A stretch of DNA of 64,000 bases, taken from the NCBI RefSeq assembly GCF_003473485.1, contig NC_053047.1, positions 697,001-761,000 on the forward strand, read 5' to 3'. The notes under the pieces are model-generated. The model ran no database searches and was not told the DNA's origin. It was given only the letters and a program-made list of their open reading frames with translations. This DNA comes from Medicago truncatula (taxonomy: Eukaryota; Streptophyta; Magnoliopsida; Fabales; Fabaceae). Below are positions 36,489 to 49,039 of this stretch, one piece after another. A program made the position numbers and the translations under genes. Within the stretch, counting starts at the first letter, position 1, and the number at the start of each line of letters is the position of its first letter.

Positions 36489-37318
36489 CTAGTTGTTGTC
36501 CACCCAGAATTGTTTTTGAAGATTGTCCACTATATTATTGTCAACTTGAAAAGCTTTGGTGAGAACTTCTGAAGAGATTTTTGGATTAGATCCAAATACA
36601 GCATTAGCAATTGTGATTACACCAGGATTTTGGCTGCTAAGTCCAGCAATAGCAACTGCATTTCCATATCCCACATTCAATTGGAAGTGAATGAGACCAA
36701 TTGGAAACACAAACACATCTCCTTTGTTTAGTACTTTTGTTATGAGACGGTTTTCTGGATTAGAAGTAACAAACCCGACATATAGTGTACCCTCTAACAC
36801 TATAAGTATCTCAGTGGCTCTAGGGTGAGTATGTGGAGGATTTAGTCCCCTAGATGCGAAGTCAATGCGAGCAAGAGAGATACCTAAAGTGTTTAGTCCT
36901 AGTATATCATTAACTGTAACCGGTGTCACTTTTGAACCCAGTGGATTTGATGTGTTTCCTTCTTTTACTGAGAAAAAGAAATCATTTGGTGTAGCAAGCT
37001 TTGGATCCTTGCAGACTTTGCCATTCACAAAAACTGCAAAACAAATTCATTAAAGAAATCATATACTACTCTTATATATGTATATATCAATGAAATTTCT
37101 AGATGATAGTTTCAATTGACTCAACTAGTTGAACCAGAAAACTAAAAATAGATAAAGAAATCTTTAACCAAATATTGTTAATTTAAAAGAGCATACATAC
37201 CACCATTCTTGGTGTCATTGATAGCCACACAAAAGTCTTGTAGAGGGCTGGGATCAAAGGCAAAGGCACATGATGCTAAGGCCAAGAAGGCTGTCACAAA
37301 CAAGTAAGTAGTCTTCAT
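36489..37318 (-). CDS. Germin-like protein GLP-e (subfamily 1 type)
   Basis: Exons 37318-37201 and 37033-36489 with a 167-bp intron give 220 residues. Signal peptide [20 protein letters not shown]. Exon 2 differs from GLP-a by Val for Phe in GKVCKD and by the final Asn. H107, H109, E114 and H155, the two cysteines and N66-T-S are all present. A TATA-like TTATAAATAG lies about 85 bp upstream (37401-37411 on the plus strand). Upstream DNA to about 38070 and downstream DNA are shared with GLP-a, so GLP-a and GLP-e are copies of one larger unit. Function inferred from the family: secreted Mn cupin. Confidence 0.92.
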
Positions 37319-37411
37319 GTTTTTTTTTAGAAATTTTATTCGTGTAATTTGCTTGTATATGTTTATGTAAGGATGATATATTTCACAATGCAAACATAAT
37401 GTCTATTTATA

Positions 37412-38558
37412 AGCAAGTGACATTGAACAAGTCCATAGTTAATTTAGTTGCACTAGCGTGTAAAGACCTAGTAAATTTTAATTAATCAAAGCATACATTT
37501 TTTATTAGTAGTTGGACATTATTCTTTTCAAGAACAAATTGAATATTCATGGACATTGGTCATGTATATATGTTAGTAAAAGTAAGTAATTTTTTATCAA
37601 GTAGTATAGTAGTTAGATTTTACTTTTAAGACGAATAAATGAGATGTCCATATTTCGAACTCTACATCACTACATATTATAATGTATTGTCTCTACCAAC
37701 TTAATATTTGTTTGAAGTATAAAATTGGTAAGAACCACAAAGTGAAATATATCATGTAGGTTTGAAATTTTCCTTATTCATACGACAGATTTAGTTTCCT
37801 ACGGCATAACATATATCTGTTTGTTTGAGGTAGAATAAGTAGTCATTTCATAAAATATATCTTTGATTAAGTTCCAAAAAAGTTTACTTATTAAAAATTA
37901 CTTGAATTAGTCTTGAGCAGTTGAACATAGTTAATATTTTCTTATTCCAGTGGTCGATTTATTATTCCTACTTCTTTTGATTCCTTCTCATGAACGTGAA
38001 GAAAATATATACTGATGATATAGTCAATTGTGTGTATGCTTCTATTATGTCTATGTTTGACCTCTATTGAAGTTGAATATGATATAATTTATTTGCAGAT
38101 TAATTGAGAACTATTTGAAAGTATCATATATATAATAATAAAAAGGAAATATATAAAGTGCAATTTAGATCGAATTGATATCCTTATCAAAGGTTAAACA
38201 GAAAATTATTTAATTATCAAATAGTATCATCCTATCTTATTTAACCAACGGGCATGATTATAAGAAGCTAATTTCCTTTTTTGTTGGGATTATGTGTACT
38301 TAAGTATGATTCTAGCTGATTATATATATTCTTTGTTTCGTTATATCAGTGAATTATTTATGTTCTTAATTCTTTTTTTCGACATGAAACTCCTAAATTG
38401 ATTATTTCATTTAGAGAGTGCTTGACAAAAACTCTTTAGACTTAAGCTAAATTTATAGTTACATAATTCTATCATACAAATCAACTAACCTTGACAATAT
38501 ATAATCGACCAAGAGGATACTTTAGTTTGTAAAGTTTCACTACATTTAGCGTGTCTTA
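37412..38558. other. Upstream region of GLP-e
   Basis: About 37412-38110 is the duplicated promoter-proximal DNA shared with GLP-a. No gene in the remainder. Confidence 0.5.
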
Positions 38559-38571
38559 GTTTATGAATATC

Positions 38572-39631
38572 TGAACACAAACGCTCTCCTTCCTCTCTGT
38601 TCTCTCGCCGCCGTATCCAGCTCATCTCTCTAAAGCCCAATCACGTTGCCCTCCCTTCTTGTTCCGTCCAGATGTAGATGGTGGTGGTTGGCGATGCGAC
38701 GATGGTGGTGGGTATGCCATCCGCATCGCAGCTCTCCCCTGTTCTCGACGGTGGTACAGGTTTTAGACGAGGTTTATTTTGGTCCATCGGTAGAGTCGAC
38801 GATTTGGGTTCACTCGAATCGTGCCGCCGTGACTAGGTTTGAGGTTCTGTCATATACATCTATTCGGTTTGGATGGTTGCTGCAGATTTGGGTTTGTCTC
38901 TTTGCAGGTTCGGTTTCTCTGTTCTCTGCAGGTTTTCACAATTCAGTTTTGCATCGACCGCGTCAAAGGATGAACTACTTTGGGTTGTTGCCGTTTTTTA
39001 AAAATCTGATTCGGTCTCGTGATCGATTTTGGATTGTGGGGCTAGAAATGGCCGTGAATTTGTGTGGTTTGTCACAGTAAATTGTGGATGTGTGATATTC
39101 GTCACTGTGTTGGCGGTCGAGTTCATATGTCATCCTCAATGTGCCTCGGCTGTGTTTGTATGTTCACTTGATGTGGGCCAGAAATGGCTAATTAATCAGT
39201 TGGTGCGCGTGAATTCGTTAATTACCGTGTTGGCGGTCAAATCCACCCCTATTTTCAAGCATTTGTTTGTGGTACTGTATGGACTCGAAGAGTCGTCAAT
39301 GCTTGTTGTCTTTGTTGCAGGGAGTTGATAGTACGTGATCCGATTTCGTGTTGACGATCGGTTCATTCGCCAAACTTTAGACCCGAGCTCAATTGTTAGA
39401 AATCTTTAGGGTTGGATCCACTTTGTGGATTTTTTATTTTTTATTTTTTGGTTTTGCCCGTTAGGGTTGTTGACTGGGTCATGTTTTATTTCCCCCCAAC
39501 TTTTCCTGTAATTTTTTTCTTTTTTTAATAATATATATGAACAATTGACAACAGATTAGAGCAGGGTCCCAACTTAGTTGGACACTATTCTTTTTTATGT
39601 CATTTTGCTCTTGGCCTATCAAAAAAAAAAG
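38572..39631 (+). mobile_element. 1.06-kb LINE-like retroposon with 13-bp TSD
   Basis: GTTTATGAATATC occurs exactly at 38559-38571 and 39632-39644. The insert ends in a poly-A run (39621-39630). It begins with CT-rich DNA (CTCTCCTTCCTCTCTGTTCTC), as in plant L1 5' UTRs, and ends with the 3' region shared with 11440-11685. The ~500 bp between is G+C-rich and open in places (38646-39080, 39029-39328) but lacks reverse transcriptase or endonuclease motifs. It therefore looks like a non-autonomous LINE derivative in which the leader joins the tail, or a LINE tail with captured sequence. Confidence 0.7.
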
Positions 39632-39644
39632 GTTTATGAATATC

Positions 39645-40659
39645 AAATACTACAATCCCTAACTTAAAGCGATAGAACAACCAAATGATGAGAAATACCA
39701 CAGATATCTGTAAATACTATAATTAAAATATGAGAAATGCTAACAAATGTCCTTGCCTAAATAGCACTTGTGAAGTGTTTTTCATCACTAACAAATGTAC
39801 ATTAAAAATTTGAAAAATTCCATTTAAGTGCCCTTGCTCTAAAAATTTCCAACAAATTTTGACCCATTAAATATTTTTCATCACAATTTTTGTTTACTGC
39901 TTTTAAGTAAACTATCGTTTGAAATTTTGAATTATTTTTTTAGTTATTTTTAATACATTATAGAAATCTCTCTTAATTTTTTTTTAACGAAGGAAGAATT
40001 AATGAATTTTTAAGTTTTTAGCACTTAAAATTTCATATTTAATTTTAATAAAAAAAATTAAATTTTTGTAGGAGAGATTATTATAATATTTTAAACATCG
40101 CTGTAAAATTCTTTCAAAAATGTGATGGGTACATAAAGGTTCACTTAGAAGTATGGACAAAAAATCATGCTGAAAAACATTTAAGGGTCAAAACTTGTTG
40201 AAAATATTTAGATGGACTAAAATTGAAATTTGTGATATTTACATGGACAAAAAAACTGATTTAACCCTATTTTTTTTTTAGGAATCATTATTGTCAAAAC
40301 TAATTTATTGTACATAAATGTAAAAGAGTGGTGTTTCCCTAGAATTTTTTGTTATGGTACAATGAAATAAAATCTTTGAATTGATTCACAAAATTCAAGA
40401 TTGACAATCATGAAAAAAGTAAAGTATACACAAAGTTTTATGTCATTAACGCTCACACGAACTACGATGACATTAATACACATAAGACTTAGCGACATTA
40501 AAATGTAATTTCTTATTAAAAGTAAGGGCTATTTCAATGTTTTCTACTTATAAATATATTGTTTATGTGTCTACAAAACTTCATCTCTTCTAAAACATAC
40601 ACAAACAAATATACCCTAAAAGAGAGTTGTGAAAAGTTATAGTTAGATAGAAAAACAAT
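39645..40659. other. Spacer and promoter of GLP-f
   Basis: No gene. A TATA-like TTATAAATATA lies at about 40548-40558. From about 40360 onward it resembles the GLP-d promoter. Confidence 0.5.
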
Positions 40660-41796
40660 ATGAAGAGTACTTACTTGTTTTTCACAACTTTCTTAGCAAT
40701 GACATCTTTTGCCTTTGCATTAGATCTCAGTCCTCTGCAAGATTTTTGTGTGGCTACCAACGACATCAAGACGGGCGGTATGTATATATATAACAACTTA
40801 TTTAATTTTTTATTAACGGTTAATCAATTTAGTCCTTTAAATTTGCAAAATACTTCCTCAGATCTTGCATAACCAAAAAGTTAAATGTATTTGGTTCAAA
40901 TTTGAATCAGATATGGTTGACTTTTTGTTTAAATTTAAGATACGAGTGATTAACAATTTTGTCCCTTAAATTATAAAAGAACAATCATTTTTCTTTCGAA
41001 TTTTGCATCACAATTTTGAAGGTTCTTTACTTGTTTTGTTAGAATGAAAGACTATTTGAATCAACAATGCATTTTTTTTATGGATGTTTACTAAAGAAAC
41101 ATTTTTCCAGAGATATAAAATTGATTGATATTCTTTAATTTTTTGAGGAACTACATTATTGACCCTTAGAGTTTCAAGAACTAACTATCTTATTCACTCC
41201 TATATATCCATTTAAACACATGTAACACATCCATTGTAATATAATAGTAAATAACTTTTCTCTAATGATTTTAATTTTCAGTGTTGGTGAACGGACAATA
41301 CTGCAAAGATCCAAAACTTGTTACAGCAGATGATTTCTTTTTCTCAGTAAAAGAAGGAGTTGTATCGAGTCCAGTTGGTACTCAAGTGACATTAGTCACA
41401 GTTAATGAGATATTAGGATTAAACACTCTTGGTGTCTCTCTTGCTCGTATTGACTTTGCACCTAAGGGTATAAATCCTCCACACACTCACCCTAGAGCCA
41501 CTGAGATACTTATGGTGTTAGATGGTACTCTCAATGTTGGCTTTTATACTTCTAATCAAGAAAGTAGTACTCCCATTACAAAAGATCTCAACAAAGGAGA
41601 TGTTTTTGTGTTTCCAATTGGTCTCATTCACTTCGAGCATAATACAGGAGATGGAAATGCGGTTGCAATTTCTGGATTTAGCAGTCAAAATCCAGGAATC
41701 ATCCGTATTATTAAGGATACATTTGAGTTTAATCCAAAAAATTATTCAGAACTTCTCACCAAGGCTTTTCAAATGGACAATAACATTCATACATAG
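40660..41796 (+). CDS. Germin-like protein GLP-f with altered C-terminus
   Basis: Exons 40660-40777 and 41282-41796, with a 504-bp intron, give 210 residues. Signal peptide [20 protein letters not shown]. Box 1 ([14 protein letters not shown]) and box 2 ([16 protein letters not shown]) keep all four metal ligands. The N-glycosylation site of its paralogs is lost (EGVVSSPVG), and three residues are added at ESSTPITKD. At the end, about 8 extra bases after GACAATAAC change the frame, so the protein stops at NNIHT instead of the paralogs' longer NLQKQFW tail; bases after the stop still match the old tail. The cupin core is unaffected, so it may still fold, but the C-terminal helix used in trimer contacts is shortened. 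Confidence 0.85.
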
Positions 41797-43395
41797 TTAA
41801 AAGTCTTCAGAATATGTAGTACCAGATTATTTATAATAAATCAAATTTAAGACATTATGATCTTATATTCATATTTGAATTATTTGATTTTTTTTAAAAA
41901 ATCTTTTTCTACAGTAAACTATTATTTAACGGTAGCCTATGCAACTTAGGTTTTTTTATTAGTGCAAACGAGTCTAGTTCATATCATTAATATAAAAATT
42001 AATCGATTAGTACACGAGTAACATAAAATAATTGGGGACTAGATTCTAAATATAAGCTTTCTTTAAGTGATCAGCTACTATGTTCGCTTGCATCGTAGTG
42101 AAAATTACCTTAATATTAAGACCGATCGATAAGATATCTTACAATGAGATTTTTTTTTTTTTTTTTAAGAAGCTAAATTAATCTACCCAAATTAGTATCG
42201 GGGAACATTGAATCCAAGACCTCAAGGAGAAGCACACTTTAAGTTTAAGTCAATACCACCAGACTAATCCAAGTGGGTTTATGGTGGAAAATAGTTAAAC
42301 CAAATTCTAAATGATATGAACAAAGATCCCACACCTAAATAAACTTCTTCCCGGAACGTCAAATCAATACAAATATGAGTTTAATTAATACACTCTTCGT
42401 TCTAAAATAAGAGAGTTTTTTTGTTCATTTGACACGAATCAAGAAAATGCATAAGTGAAACAGAGAGAGAAAAACGGATCTGAGTGTTCTTATCAAGTAT
42501 TAATGCATTCATCTTTATCATAAATGTAAAGTGGATGATATTGCATTGGAAATGATAGAATGAGTATTAAGAGTGTATAATTGAAAAAAAAATATCATTA
42601 ATATTGCATTGAAAAATGAAATGAGCCAATTATTTTAGAATAATATATGTTTTTACAAATGAGTCTCTTATTATGGAACAAAGATAATCCCTTAAAAAAG
42701 AAAAATGGAACAAAGGTAAGGTATTATGTTATATGAGTATACAATTAACTCAGTGGTTGATAGGCTTCCTAAAAATCCTAGTTGGTTTTAGCCAGATTAA
42801 ATGTATCTTACGATCGAATTTTAGATCATAAGAGCCTTTTTCGGATGGAAATCGGAGGGTTAACATCAAAAACTTTTTGACTCTTACTTTTATTATTTTA
42901 ATAATAGTAACACTAAAGATTAAACATATCCAAAACATAGAACAAAAACTAAACGAACACTACACTCACTTTCACTTTTCAATTTTCATCAGGTGAATTC
43001 TTTTGATCAAGGTGAGTATTTCCTCTAGCATATTTATGAGGAATAATTCAAAATTGATTGTGATTGGTTTGGTTGAATAATGTTGACTTTGTAGATGTTG
43101 TATATGAAATTTTGCGTGTTTTGATACTTTGGAGTATTTGTTCATGTTGTTAGTTATCTTTTGCATATGTGGTGTTCGTGAAAATGCCTCCAAGAAATAT
43201 AGTACCAAATATGAAAAGTATATATACCGTTAAAAGCCCTTTTTAGATAAACACCTTATTTGCAGTTTTTAACAGAAACACTTATCATGATAAGTGCTTA
43301 TGTTATAAGTTATTATTTATCAAAAAAGATAAATAAAGTTAAATAGTTTGTGTATAAGTTTTACGCTACTTTCATAAGCTATCGTGGAGAACTTA
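41797..43395. other. Gene-less stretch
   Basis: No credible gene. It contains the mariner-like MITE at 42391-42684. Short frames at 42750-43208 have no known motif. Confidence 0.45.
42391..42684. mobile_element. Stowaway-like MITE
   Basis: TA flanks both ends. The left tip CACTCTTCGTTCTAAAATAAGAG pairs with the right end, reversed TCTTTGTTCCATAATAAGAG. The tips are imperfect but follow the mariner-type 'CGTTCTAAAATAAG' pattern. No coding capacity. Confidence 0.55.
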
Positions 43396-43725
43396 GGGTC
43401 TGTTTGGTAGGATACATATTTGAGCTTATAGCTTATTGTTTATAAGCTTATACGACTAAAAAAGACTTTGTCTGATAACCGTCATTTTCTCACGAGCTTA
43501 TAGCTTATAACACTTTTTGATAAGCTAATTTGAGTAGCTTATAGCGTATCACTTTTTACCTCAATTTTACTCTTGCAATTTTAATTGAAAGAAATAAATA
43601 TTAATTAAATATACCTTTTTATATGTTATTTTATATTTATAAGCTACTTCAACCACTAATTTTATCAAACACTACAAATTCAATAGCTTATAAGTCATTT
43701 GTTTATTGCTTTACCAAATAGAGCC
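43396..43725. mobile_element. Tourist (PIF/Harbinger) MITE
   Basis: The element is 330 bp with tips GGGTCTGTTTGGTA and, reversed, GGCTCTATTTGGTA. A TTA duplication lies at 43393-43395 and 43726-43728. It sits about 200 bp upstream of the SIRB copy 1 start, inside its likely promoter. Confidence 0.8.
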
Positions 43726-43933
43726 TTAGAGTGTGTTTGGATGAGGTAATTGAGAATTTTTTAAGAATTTAGAATTCTAGGTAATTCAAATGATTAAATG
43801 AAAATGCTTTCATTTCTCAATATTTTTATAAGTCAATCCTGGAATACCCTCATATATTTGCATTGATCAAAGATTTTGTATCTGTTGCAAGCAGCACAAC
43901 AACAAGAAGTGACTTTGACTTTCTGTGATAACT

Positions 43934-46900
43934 ATGCTTGTGAACTCTCTCTCACTTCCTTCCAATCTCTTCACAAGGTTCAATTTTTGGTTATCCATTT
44001 TCTTTCTCATTCTATACTTCATTTCAATTTCTTTTCTATAATTTTAATATTTTCATTGTTGTTTTTATTTTTTCTTTTCTGATTTTGCTGTTATTTTTCT
44101 ATATTAGTTTCTCTGCAAGTGATATCAGAACAAATCAAAGATGGCCACCCTTGAAATCATCAAATTCTCTCAGTTTTTCTTCAAAGTCAAGATTTTTATG
44201 TAAAAGCACTCAAAATTCTTCAGGGGTTGGTCCTGATGATGCAGTGATAATTGTGGATCACGGGTCACGTCGAAAAGAGTCCAATCTCATGCTTAGTAAG
44301 AATAGTTTGTCGAAATTAGTTATATGCAATTGGGAATGTTTTAATTTTGATTTTTGAAAAGTTGTCTTGTTTTGAATTTTAGATGAATTTGTGGAGATGT
44401 ATAGACGTAAAACTGGATACCAGATTGTGGAGCCTGCTCATATGGTAATTTTCTTCAATTTGTTCGGTTTTTCTTCGTGTTAGATATACCTCTTTGAATC
44501 GGCTTATTTGAGATTATCAACTAACATAAACACTCGTGAGAACATTCGAGAGAGCTTATGAAAACAACTTATGACATGTCCGTAGACTATTTTCAGCTTA
44601 TTTCCATAAGCTCTTTCGAATAGGTTACAAAAACAACATATAGTTTATATAAAAACAGTTTGACTTTTTTTTAGCTATAGAAATAGCTAATACATAAGCA
44701 CTTAAATACTTATGCTATTTTGTCAAAAAAAATAAAAATACTTATGCTATAGGTGCTTAATTAAGCTGTTTATCCAATCAATGCAAGAATATGATAATTT
44801 TCTTCATTTTGTTAAGTATAGAGAGACAAAATGAAGTTAAAATATGGAATTTGAATGATGATAGATAGATGCTTGAGTCTTGAGTACTGTCTATAAAACA
44901 TATATGATTGCAATTTAGACTGTAACATCAATGTTCTATATCTCCACAATGCAACCACAGTTAAGTTTGCATCAATCAGATTCGTGAATAGGATTTGGTC
45001 CATGACATTATGGTTTTATGTCTTCACCGCGACAAATGTTGAGGCCGCATCAACTGCAATTGACTGCGATTTTCCACAATATCAAAGATTGCAATACACT
45101 GTTATCATGATTTAAAACTGTATCTATATAGCGTTTAGGAAATTAGGAAGGTAGAACCTTTTATGATTAATTTTGCTAGCAAGTGACCCAGTCTGGCATT
45201 ATCGTTGGGTTGTTTGGTGTGAACAAGAAAACATATTTGCCTTAATGAAGAAATAGAGTCAAGTTTCTTAGTCGCACCCTTTCTTTCATTTTTTGATCTT
45301 CAAGCTAGATTTGGCTTTTAGAAACAACAGTAACAGTAACAGAGTTCCTTTGGTGCATTTAGCCTTATCTTTACTTTTGTATTTTATTACAGTTGTAGAG
45401 CCACAGAACACATTCTTTATTTTTTTTACTCTTCATAATATTTGTAAATTTTCAGGAACTAGCAGAACCATCAATTGGAGATGCTTTTCAATCTTGCGTT
45501 CAGCAAGGTGCACACCGTATTATTATCAGTCCCTTTTTCCTCGGTCCCGGAAGACATTGGAGTCAGGTAGATTTGCATATAACTTTGCTCTACCTATTCA
45601 CAAAGTCACACATATGGTTGATCATGTGATTTATTGACAGTGTAAAACGTTTTACACTGAAAAATGTATCAAAATCAAACTCATTGAAAATATCTTAAAA
45701 GCTCAAACTTAATCCTAATAAGGTCATATCATGTGCAGGATATACCTTCCTTGAGTGCAGAAGCAGCAAAGCAACACCCTGGTGTGTCATACATTGTTAC
45801 TGCACCCCTTGGACTCCATGAACTACTTGTGGTATGAATTTTCTCAATTTATTTCATTTCTATATTAATAACTTACCTATCCTGAGTTGAATTTGTTGAA
45901 GCACTTGTTGGAAGTTGTCCTGTTTCCAAATTTCAAGCTTGAGTGCGTTTTTAGCACTTTGATTGTCCATTCTCACTCCTAAAAAGTCGCGTGTCAAAAA
46001 GGTTTTTATTTCAAATTAGTACTTTTTTGAACCAATTGTAGTGTATTAAAGGTCTAGCAGATTCTTTCTTTAGCAGTCTTGATTTTGTCACGACGAGACA
46101 TGAAATTAATCCCTTTGGTTTAGGTTACTCCTTTTAAAATGAATTTTAGCGCTCTCTTTAGGAGTCAGGTTTGTTTGCTTTTGGAATCAAGATTGGTAAT
46201 CTTTCTCAAGGGATAATCAACGAGTATGAGCCTTATCGTAGAGTTCTAATTGTCAAGGACACGACTGAATAAATTAATGGAATGGGGATAACCTAGTGAA
46301 GGTTCACATAGTTTCTTCATTGGAAACATTTCATATGCTTCTTGTTCTCTACTGTCCGTTCTAATTTTTGGGCTAGTCTTAGAATTTGGGTTGGGCTTAA
46401 CCTAACTCACCCCTACTAAACCGGCTTTGTAAGGTGAGAGATGTCTCCTACTTATAAATCCATTTTCAGGACATATTTCATCCAATCTGAAACTCTTAAC
46501 AGTTTGCATTGGCTGGTGTGGAATATGTCAATGTTCACTTTTACACCTCAAATTTGACAATGATTCTTACAATGGGGTTTGAAATGAACTGTATCTGCTA
46601 GTGGAAAGGATACAAGTCCATGGTAGTGTTTTATGCAAAGGCAAATCGAAATAAAATGAATCAGAAATTTTCTTCCACCCATTTAGGAAAATCAAAATTC
46701 TGTTTGTTTCATTTTTTAAAAATATATCAAACATAAAATATGACATTGTATGCGGTTGTGTCCCTTTTTAACACGTTGATCAAACACAATCTAAAATACC
46801 AAATAACGGATCTATTTTGCATCATGTCTGCCTATTTGAACTTGAAACAACCTTGTTGTGTTGCAGGATGTTGTGAATGATAGGATCAATTATTGCTTAA

Positions 46901-46971
46901 AGCATGTAGCTGGAGATGCAGATGAGTGTTCAGTTTGTGCTGGGACTGGGAAGTGCATACTTCATCAATAA
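43934..46971 (+). CDS. SIRB: Sirohydrochlorin ferrochelatase, copy 1
   Basis: Six exons join in frame to 200 residues: 43934-43977, 44108-44295, 44383-44444, 45456-45566, 45739-45831 and 46867-46971, all GT-AG. Residues 1-55 are Ser-rich, nearly free of acidic residues and typical of a plastid transit peptide; exon 1 supplies MLVNSLSLPSNLFT. The mature part is a single-domain CbiX/SirB chelatase: VDHGSRR gives H66, and SPFFLGPGRHW gives H132, the two conserved metal-handling histidines. The C-terminal cysteines C187, C190 and C196 (CSVCAGTGKC) fit the Fe-S-binding tail reported for Arabidopsis SirB. It inserts Fe(II) into sirohydrochlorin to make siroheme for sulfite and nitrite reductases. 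The start is inferred by splicing to the only good upstream ATG. Intron 5 has a segment that recurs at 50.1-50.6 kb. Confidence 0.9.
44500..44782. mobile_element. MITE of the 'GACATGTCCATAAG' family in SIRB intron 3
   Basis: It contains TTATTTGAG near one end, TTATGACATGTCC in the middle and TTAATTAAGCTGTTTATCC at the other end, in the same order as copies at 52018-52263, 57372-57700 and 59709-59977. The ends GGCTTATTTGAG and, reversed, GGATAAACAGC are loosely inverted. Boundaries are approximate. Confidence 0.55.
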
Positions 46972-48123
46972 TTTATGAAACTGCATAGTTTTGAATGCCC
47001 TTCTAGGAGGTTGATGAGGATAACATGAAGCTAAAAACCAAAGGAATGTGTAAATTTATCGAGCTGCAGCTGTTCTGAGGCCATGACTTTAAGAAGCAGA
47101 TCGGTTCTTGTAGATAAACTTTTCTCGGATTGAACTACCAGTTTCATCCCTTAACTTGCGCACCCTATTTCATACACTGTGTAAACGAAAATAATAAGTA
47201 GTTTCTAACGCTTTGTCACACTAGTTCGGTAGTCCTTGGTTATATATAACTAACCGGGCACATTTAATAAAAGATTATGGACTAATAAGATCGACAAACG
47301 TTAAGAGATTACTAATTATTTTTATTTATTTGAGGGGTGAAGTAGGAGAGAAAGTGTTGGTTCTTGAACAAAATTTGTGGCTTAGTCATTTCTCCTGTCT
47401 TTGGAGTTTTTGCAAGAAGGAATAATTTTGTGTATAAAATGTTGGCTATGCACATGAAATTGATTGTTAAGTGAGTGCTCAAAATGTTCTGTTTTGACTG
47501 CTTAAACATATGTAAATTTATTAAGAGTTCTTTTACTTGTAAGGTAATTGTTGAATACTTATCTCATGTAATCTTCTATAAACTAAATGTTAATTTAAAC
47601 TGCAACATAGATGCTTCTGCTAATAAAAATTATCATTTGGAAGTTAACCTTTATGTGCTTCAAATTATCAAAGATTAATTTCTGCAAAGAATATAAGATT
47701 ATAAAATTCTGAAACCGTTCATCGATCTCAACGACAACATCCTATACTGTTAAATTTTTTTTCTCCATTTTATCCTTTTTATATATATATTTTTCCAGAT
47801 CATTTTTTTTAATGCATTGCTATGTATACTTTATGGAATATGCATTTTTGTTTCATTATTTACCTTTTTTATTAGGTTCTGGTTGTTAATTCCAGAGCAC
47901 TGTATGCTTTTGATTCTTGTTTCATTACATACTGTATGCTTTTGATTCTTGTTTATTTCCAATTACTCAGTATGTAGCTGGTCCTTATCCAAATAAATGC
48001 ACAACTAGCTGGCATTTATGCAGGAAGTAGTATTTAAGTAGCCATTTTCTTTGAGATTTTACAATTAAAATTACATTTTCACAAAATTTTGTCAATTGTT
48101 AAGAAACAAGAATTGTGGAAAAG
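46972..48123. other. 3' flank of SIRB copy 1 and spacer
   Basis: About 47160-47350 (TAAGTAGTTTCTAACG...) recurs in the broken middle copy at 50630-50740 and near copy 2 at about 53215. No further gene. Confidence 0.5.
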
Positions 48124-48356
48124 ATGAACAATTTGTTGTATGACACAAAATATGTTAATTTTCAGTTAGTTTTGCTGTTATTTTTATGTATTAGTTTTTC
48201 TGCATGTGAAATAGGAACAAACCAAAGATCAAATTCTCAGTTTTTCTTCAAAGTCTCTATTAAGCACTCAAAGTCAAAACTCTTGGGTTGGTCCTGATGA
48301 TGCAGTGATAATTGTGGATTATGGTTCAAATCGGAATGAAGCCAATCTTATGCTTA
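48124..48356 (+). pseudogene. Broken SIRB fragment (first exon only)
   Basis: The DNA is close to the first exon of SIRB copy 2 and starts with the same gene-E-derived ATG (MNNLLYDTKYVNFQL). A frameshift inside the Ser-rich part leaves the ATG frame ending at KLLGWS, while the other frame carries GPDDAVIIVDYGSNRNEANLML. In that frame the metal-handling His of VDHGS is Tyr. The donor site (CTTA|GTAAG) is preserved, but exons 2-6 are absent downstream; instead 48.4-50.1 kb is unrelated DNA. Host gene remnant. Confidence 0.8.
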
Positions 48357-48835
48357 GTAAGAAGAGATTGATGAGATTATTTATATGAAAAAACGGGCCA
48401 AGGCAATTCGCTAAGTGAATCACCCAAAATTCAAGTTCTTGCAATATTTAATGTTGTAGTAAATTGATTCACTCAACTTGCTTAAATCAGTTAACAAAAA
48501 GAAAACCTATTATACTTTGGTGAATTCATACTTTATTAGTTAAAGAAATCATAAAGATACAATTAATACAGTATATCACTAATTTTAAGTAAAAAAAAAA
48601 TTAAATATTAAACAATTCACACATAATTAATTTTCTCTCATTTTCATGAATTAAATATGAACGTTAGAGTCATATATTTTTAATCACAAACAACAAACTA
48701 ACCACATGCATGAACCACCAAAATATAATACAAAGAGTATACATCCCCGTCATTCTTCATGTATTAAATATGACTCTTAAGTCATGTATGTCATATAAAA
48801 ATGGATAATATATACGTTAAAAATATAAAGTAATT

Positions 48836-48847
48836 TTTTTTTAGGGA
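48836..48847 (-). mobile_element. 12-bp T-rich micro-insert
   Basis: AAAAATATAAAGTAATT (17 bp) occurs at 48819-48835 and 48848-48864, flanking TTTTTTTAGGGA. On the minus strand this reads TCCCTAAAAAAA, a possible retroposon tail. The A/T-rich context makes slippage an alternative. Confidence 0.4.
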
Positions 48848-49039
48848 AAAAATATAAAGTAATTGTAAGTTTAAAATTCTATTACATTTATGTGTTACAT
48901 ATCTGTTATCTATCAATTTATATATATATAAAAAAAGAGGAGAAAATTTTGCAACGTTCTATTATCTTACGGTTAAATTTTAAATTATATTAGCTACCAC
49001 TTTGAAATTAAACAAGGAACATCAACTATGTTAATTATT

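Noticed and set aside
38646-39328. Two open frames of 144 and 99 codons
   Set aside because: They lie inside the retroposon, overlap in different frames, are Trp-rich and lack any known domain.
46180-46300. Possible exon in SIRB intron 5 (IKIGNLSQGIINEYEPYRRV)
   Set aside because: The second copy at 50120-50190 is not conserved as protein (changed frame and residues), so it is more likely repeat or intron DNA.
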